This document shows, in pieces, positions 60,966 to 64,000 of a stretch of 64,000 nt of DNA (position 1 is its first letter; each line of letters opens with the position of its first letter). The DNA comes from Corythucha ciliata (taxonomy: Eukaryota; Arthropoda; Insecta; Hemiptera; Tingidae), in NCBI GenBank assembly GCA_038030265.1, contig CM075943.1, positions 19,778,001 through 19,842,000 of the forward strand, written 5' to 3'. A program made the position numbers and the translations under genes. A model generated the notes under the pieces. The model was not told the DNA's origin, made no database searches, and saw only the letters and a program-made list of their open reading frames with translations.

Positions 60966-63819
60966 CGTTACATCCCCTTCCCCCATACTTATATGTAGTC
61001 CACCCGCACGGTGGAGCCACTTGAAAACTGGAAATTTCGTGCCGGCAGGTTATCTCTCCATTTGGTTGATTGGTTTTTGAAACAGCCAGCTTGACTCCAG
61101 ATTGAAGAAATTGACCTTGCCACGCTAAAACGTGTCATTTTTACAGAAAACGTCGTTCATTAGAGCCGCGCCAAACGACAGATCATAAGGAGCGTTTGAA
61201 AATGATTATAGCTCGGCGCATTCCGTCCATTTCATTTTAATTATTCATCTCCGATACTCCCTCGCGTCCTTACAGTCGTATCACGGTACAAGAGGATGAT
61301 GCCCACGTACGTGAACGTTGAGTCAAATATGAACCTGTGACCTTTTGAGGGGGGCTCCGCACAGCGGAGAGTTTGAAAAGAATTCAAAGGTCACCGCATC
61401 AACCCCGCCCATAACAAAACAATGTCGAAAGGAACAAATTGATAATTGTCTGACCACTTAGCTCTCTCCCCCAAGGTTCTTCTATTCCACCTCAGTCACC
61501 CTCACCACCTCCCAACCTTCCAGAACCACACAGTGTCTCCTTACCACTGTGTAAAAATGCCTAAACTTGTCTTCGTGGGAGGCAATTAAGCCTAAAAGGA
61601 AAGAAGAAGAAAAAATGCCTTTTCCACGACTCTGAAACGATGATGACAGTTAGAAGCTTGAAAGAAGAGATTGAGACGGAACTGGGCAACTTCCTAATTT
61701 TGTGTGTGTGTTTAACTATAAGGAGAACATTGGTGAGGGTTCGGGACGGGGTAGCGTGCTGAATGAATTCCTGGAAACTTCTGGTGCGTTTAGCTATAAA
61801 CAACGACGGAAAATCTTGAAGTGATTAAACAAAAGAGAGTTTCTCCGCGAAGGTATTCCTAAAAAGTACAATAGCGAACCTTCCCCCCACCACCACCATA
61901 CCGATCATTCTCGTGGATTAATTATCCCCAAACACAGGCTTTTACGATTTTTGTTGTTGTAAAGACAAAGAAAATAATTGCTCCGTCCATGCATCGTCTC
62001 ACAGTGTCAGACCTTTCTTTTACTTTCACCCCACAAAGCTGGGACGAATTGGTTGGGAATTATAGGTGTCATTTGTGGTCTGGAGATGAATGGGGGGGGG
62101 GGATATCTTGGCACTTTACGAGTTCCGCTCCCCCATCCCGGCAGCACCATTTTGTACATAATTTTTATAATTTTTTTTTATTTTTGTTTTTCACTCCACG
62201 ACTCAAATCTTTACACTCGCTGAATCACAACTCCCCCTGCTCCCATCGACACATGACGAGCTCTTCAATTCGATTTTTCATGTCATATTTTCTGGTGATG
62301 ACGTTTAATTTTATTTTAGTTTGTCAAAGTCACACAGAAATTATATAATTTTGGTTTCACGCCTCAAAAAACGATGTTCATTTTGTCTGTTTGGTGGCAC
62401 CAACTCAATGAATTTTTCCTTCAGTGGAGGTCTATTAGTGTCGTTAAATGTACGATGGGGAGGGGGGATAATAAAAGTCGGCTCTTAAACTCATGATTAC
62501 AACTTGCGGTATTGATAATTATTTTATGATATTTTTTGTTTCAAAACAAAGAGTTATTTCAAGGCCTTGTCATGAAAAACTCGAAAGGAGGAAAAGAAAG
62601 AGACAGTTGACTATGTGTTGGGTGGTGGTGGTTGGGGGGGGGGTACAAGGGCTTAGCTCTGTCATTAAGAAAATGAGTTGGTCTTTAAAACGTTCTTCAA
62701 TGAGTTTAATACTCTTCCCTCCCCCACCCCAACTTTCACGAACAAATAATTTCGAGTCCGACCGCGGTGAATTGCTCTTGTCTTACTATAGGTACTTATT
62801 ACTTACTATTCGATACGTTTACCAATGCGACGACAAAAACTATGTCCATAAACCGACAAAAAGGAATTTTCGAACACTTTCCGTCGTAAATAATCAAATC
62901 TGTTCAACTCTCCAAGGATGTATTCAACGCCATTCACTCTTTTTCCGCTGACGTTTTTCAATCTCCAGACCCTGGCTACCGGCCTTTTTTGTCCCGCTCA
63001 CTCTATCTTTGTCTGCCAAGGGATGACCTCCCTTTTTGAACCGAAAGAAAAATAAATCGATCTTCTTATGTTAATTCAGTCATTCGCTTTTCGAACTTCT
63101 TTCGCTTTTTTTTTTTTTTTTTTTTAACGCTATCTTTGGAAGAGTCGAAGTGTTTGAACTAAATATGGACTGCCAAAGGTCAAAAGCAGAAAAAATGATA
63201 AATGCTTACGGTTTTGCATTTTAAATTTATTCTAATTTTTTTGTTTCACTCGTTTCTTTTCAAAGAACAATATTAAAACTATTATTATGGAAGAAAAATG
63301 TGTCAAGAGAAACAGTAGAAAAAGGTTTTTTAACGGGGTGTTGCTACCAATAAAATACCGGCAGCTCCGATATAATTGGGTGGGTGGCTGCAGCGGGGAA
63401 AAGGTATGAGTGTATCGATGGCTTGTGTGGTAAAACAATAAATTAAGGGTAATGGCTTTTGTTTAATAGGAAAAATGTTAACCTTGAACGAGGGTGGGCT
63501 TTTACACGGATGTTTGTATTAATGGTCGGAATAAAAATGGGGCATACATTATTTTTTGAAATTGCATCCATCGAAAGGCTTGGAAGGCTTGGAGGGCATC
63601 GAAAGGGGTGGATCCTACGGGAAGTTCGAGTATTTTTTGCACCCCCGCTCACCATGAGGTCATGACCTCGTTATAACAGATACAATGGATATAACGGATG
63701 CATGCAGTATAAAGGATGCATCCGTTAAATCCCACTGCAGTTCATGCTCCTTTCCTTCATAAAACCTCACCGAGACTGGCTGGCTGGAAGAATTTGACAG
63801 ACCAAACATTAATTGCACT
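60966..63819. other. Unique intron 4 DNA
   Basis: No gene recognised. G runs at 62092-62102 and 62634-62643, T20 at 63106-63125, and a perfect 12-bp hairpin at 63692-63727. The 152-residue open frame at 62493-62951 contains an internal poly-Gly/Val reading of a G run and shows no domain. Confidence 0.4.
63692..63727. repeat. Perfect 12-bp hairpin
   Basis: TAACGGATGCAT (63692-63703) and ATGCATCCGTTA (63716-63727) are exact reverse complements separated by 12 bases. A small palindrome or element remnant. Confidence 0.75.
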
Positions 63820-64000
63820 AACCCGATAAAATTTGGCCTTTTGAAGAAACAAAACAGTAGAAATGGTTCTTTAGAGTGTTGAACCCGTAAAATTATTTTT
63901 TTGCGAAATTGTTATTTTAGGAAGAGCAAAAACAATGAAATTTGTATTTTTTTTAAAGAGCCAGGGCTCACGAAATACGTTTTTTAAGGTAAAAACCCCA
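63820..64000 (-). repeat. Family A array, continues beyond window
   Basis: GAACCCGTAAAATTATTTTT-like units near 63881, GCAAAAACAATGAAATTTG near 63926 and GAGCCAGGGCTCACGAAAT near 63958, in reverse orientation, to the end of the window. Confidence 0.6.

Larger units (their letters stand above)
55938..64000 (+). other. svp: svp intron 4, incomplete
   Basis: Donor GTGAGT. No downstream sequence in the window encodes the expected ACGLSD continuation, so this intron exceeds 8 kb. It holds unique DNA, a large family A array and part of a second one. Confidence 0.85.

Noticed and set aside
62493..62951. 152-residue plus-strand frame
   Set aside because: Contains poly-Val/Gly and poly-Pro readings of G and C runs; no domain or start context.
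55938..64000. Search for the last svp exon
   Set aside because: No sequence coding for the expected ACGLSD... or C-terminal helices was found; it must lie downstream.

Overview
The window looks like arthropod nuclear DNA, plausibly crustacean, though I cannot name the species. It carries four coding exons of one nuclear-receptor gene with GT-AG splice sites and introns of up to 21 kb. The receptor is the arthropod seven-up (svp, COUP-TF/NR2F) form: the ligand-binding segment has the insect-style [19 protein letters not shown] and [10 protein letters not shown] wording, not the vertebrate variants.

Layout. 1-818 is the 3' end of a non-LTR retrotransposon (RNase H domain, Cys/His tail, 26-base poly(A)). 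819-9448 is upstream DNA holding repeat arrays and a GC-rich stretch just before svp with a DR1-type receptor site at 9293-9305. svp is on the + strand: exon 1 9572-9806 (N terminus and first half of zinc finger 1), exon 2 30529-30678 (rest of the DNA-binding domain), exon 3 52023-52336 (hinge with a ten-alanine run, start of the ligand-binding domain), exon 4 55679-55937 (middle of the ligand-binding domain). The visible exons encode 319 residues. The last exon, with the C-terminal ligand-binding helices and AF-2, lies beyond base 64000. The introns are about 20.7, 21.3, 3.3 and more than 8 kb. No other convincing protein gene, tRNA or rRNA was found.

The most unusual content is repeat DNA. 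By eye, about 18-20 kb is made of long, badly diverged arrays with a period of about 30 bp. I sort them into four families (A, B, C, D), plus a 17-bp-period family E. They recur as separate blocks, in both orientations for A, B and C, and some blocks switch orientation internally. Four of the five families share a short TTCGCG/CGCGAA-like core. One C block also shows a 370-bp higher-order repeat. For strand labels, + means the + strand reads: A, TTTCGCGGGTTTGGCTC; B, TTAGCCGCGAATTAGCG; C, CAGTTTGGCCATTTTCAGGG; D, ACTTGCAATTTCGCGGATAT.

Small inverted-repeat transposons (MITEs and foldbacks) sit inside or beside these arrays. Several still show target-site duplications (TTA, TAA, TA, TTAA-like, and a clear 9-bp GGTTCGCAC). 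A degraded LTR retrotransposon with a CRE-rich LTR and a frameshifted gag is at 36366-37871. The remaining intron DNA is unique sequence with many G/C and A/T homopolymers. It may hold svp regulatory elements, but that cannot be shown from one sequence.
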